Assembly: GCA_030039865.1 (NCBI GenBank)
Contig: JASHUS010000141.1
Span: 1 to 6,937, forward strand
DNA length: 6,937 nt
Origin: Thermoplasmata archaeon
GTDB lineage: Archaea > Thermoplasmatota > Thermoplasmata > Lutacidiplasmatales > UBA184
Direction of reading: 5' to 3'
This document shows, one piece after another, positions 6,427 to 6,937 of the stretch (position 1 is the first letter of the stretch; each line of letters starts with the position of its first letter). The translations under genes were made by a program, and so were the position numbers. The notes under the pieces are model-generated. The model was not told the origin of the DNA and made no database searches. It saw only the letters and a program-made list of their open reading frames with translations.

Positions 6427-6937
6427 ATGTCGACGGCCTCGGTGTCGGTGCTGATCGTCGCGTACGACCGGCTCGAGTACGTGGGAGAGGCCCTCCGATC
6501 CGTCGGCCGGCCCCCTTCCGACGGCTCGTCCGAGGTCCTCCTTCTGACGAACCAAATCTCGCCGACGGTCGAGCGGATCTGCGAGGAAGGCTCGGTGCGG
6601 ATCGTACGATTGGAAGCCGGGTGCTGGGGCGAGTGGGTCCTCGCCGCGCTGCCGAAGTGCCGGGGGGAGGTACTTGCCTTCCTCGACGATGACGATCTCT
6701 TCGAGCCCGGCAAGGTCGCCGCGGTCGCTTCGGCGTTCTCCGATCGACCGTCCCTCGGGTACTATCATCACCGGGTCTCGCCCTTCGGTCCGAAGGGATC
6801 GATCGGCCATCCCCTGGGTCCGACCGCGGGCCGATTGACGGACGGCGAAAAGACCGCCCCGCGCATCGATCGGCTCTTCTGGCAGCTCGGCGGATTCAAT
6901 CTGAGCGCGATCGCGGTCCGGCGGGACCTGCTCGCCT
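6427..6937 (+). CDS. Glycosyltransferase family 2 protein (3' end off the window)
   Basis: Family 2 (GT-A fold) enzymes move a sugar from a nucleotide sugar to a lipid, glycan or protein acceptor at the cytoplasmic membrane face. The first 170 residues are visible. The N-terminal strand SVSVLIVAYDRLEYVGEALRSV (residues 5-26) is the nucleotide-binding start of the fold. The metal-binding DxD region is FLDDDDLFEPGKV (85-97), preceded by the helix-strand ALPKCRGEVLA. A FWQLGGFNLSAIAVRRDLLA segment (151-170) resembles the later part of the domain, where the acceptor loop follows and where these enzymes often have a 'gs.~~~r~' stretch. It departs from many family members in lacking the N.G..AARN.G helix, having AGCWGEWVLAAL instead. 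It is transcribed away from the exporter operon. Donor, acceptor and pathway cannot be told. Protein or lipid glycosylation in the cell envelope is a reasonable guess. Confidence 0.88.
   Translation, partial: MSTASVSVLIVAYDRLEYVGEALRSVGRPPSDGSSEVLLLTNQISPTVERICEEGSVRIVRLEAGCWGEWVLAALPKCRGEVLAFLDDDDLFEPGKVAAVASAFSDRPSLGYYHHRVSPFGPKGSIGHPLGPTAGRLTDGEKTAPRIDRLFWQLGGFNLSAIAVRRDLLA

Noticed and set aside
5345..6454. A 369-codon plus-strand frame opposite the ATPase gene
   Set aside because: The opposite strand encodes every ABC ATPase motif in order. This frame is an acidic/Arg-rich shadow with no domain.
6309..6810. Minus-strand frames overlapping the glycosyltransferase
   Set aside because: They are Arg/Ser-rich without motifs, while the plus strand gives a proper family 2 fold with a DxD site.

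Overview
This window is GC-rich (roughly two thirds G+C by eye). It carries four protein-coding transcription directions' worth of recognisable genes: a nearly complete SMC chromosome-condensation ATPase (minus strand, C-terminus beyond the left edge), a three-gene ABC-2 type export operon (minus strand), and the start of a family 2 glycosyltransferase (plus strand, cut by the right edge). I see no tRNA, rRNA, CRISPR array, insertion sequence or integrase. The organism looks archaeal: each transcription unit has an AT-rich TATA-like box standing out from GC-rich flanks, at a distance that suits archaeal initiation. The glycosyltransferase box lies about 30 bases before the ATG, as in leaderless archaeal messages, and no bacterial -35/-10 pair is evident. 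A high-GC uncultured euryarchaeal or Thermoplasmatota-type lineage would fit. This is inference, and a high-GC bacterium is not excluded.

Layout. Positions 1-3330 (minus) encode SMC from its start codon to the ABC signature motif. Only the Walker B/D-loop end is missing. Positions 3331-3610 are the region between the ABC operon and smc, with both transcribed leftwards. It holds two consecutive hairpin-forming inverted repeats just after the last permease stop codon, a gapped palindrome, a TATA-like box, a duplicated 8-base word that brackets the predicted smc transcription start, and a good Shine-Dalgarno sequence. Positions 3611-6253 (minus) are the operon, transcribed in the order ATPase, permease 1, permease 2. 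The ATPase stop and first permease start are directly abutted, and 18 bases separate the two permeases. Positions 6254-6426 form a divergent intergenic region with one promoter candidate facing each way. Positions 6427-6937 (plus) are the glycosyltransferase.

How the genes work together. The ATPase and the two dissimilar six-helix permeases should assemble as an exporter with a heterodimeric membrane part. The substrate cannot be read from the sequence. SMC is a housekeeping gene with its own probable promoter and no evident functional tie to the exporter. The divergent glycosyltransferase could start a surface-glycan locus, but only its first 170 residues are visible. I did not find a convincing novel system. 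The items worth a second look are the control region between the exporter and smc, two flexible linkers confined to one arm of the SMC coiled coil, a non-standard SMC Walker A residue, and an exporter ATPase without the usual Q-loop glutamine.
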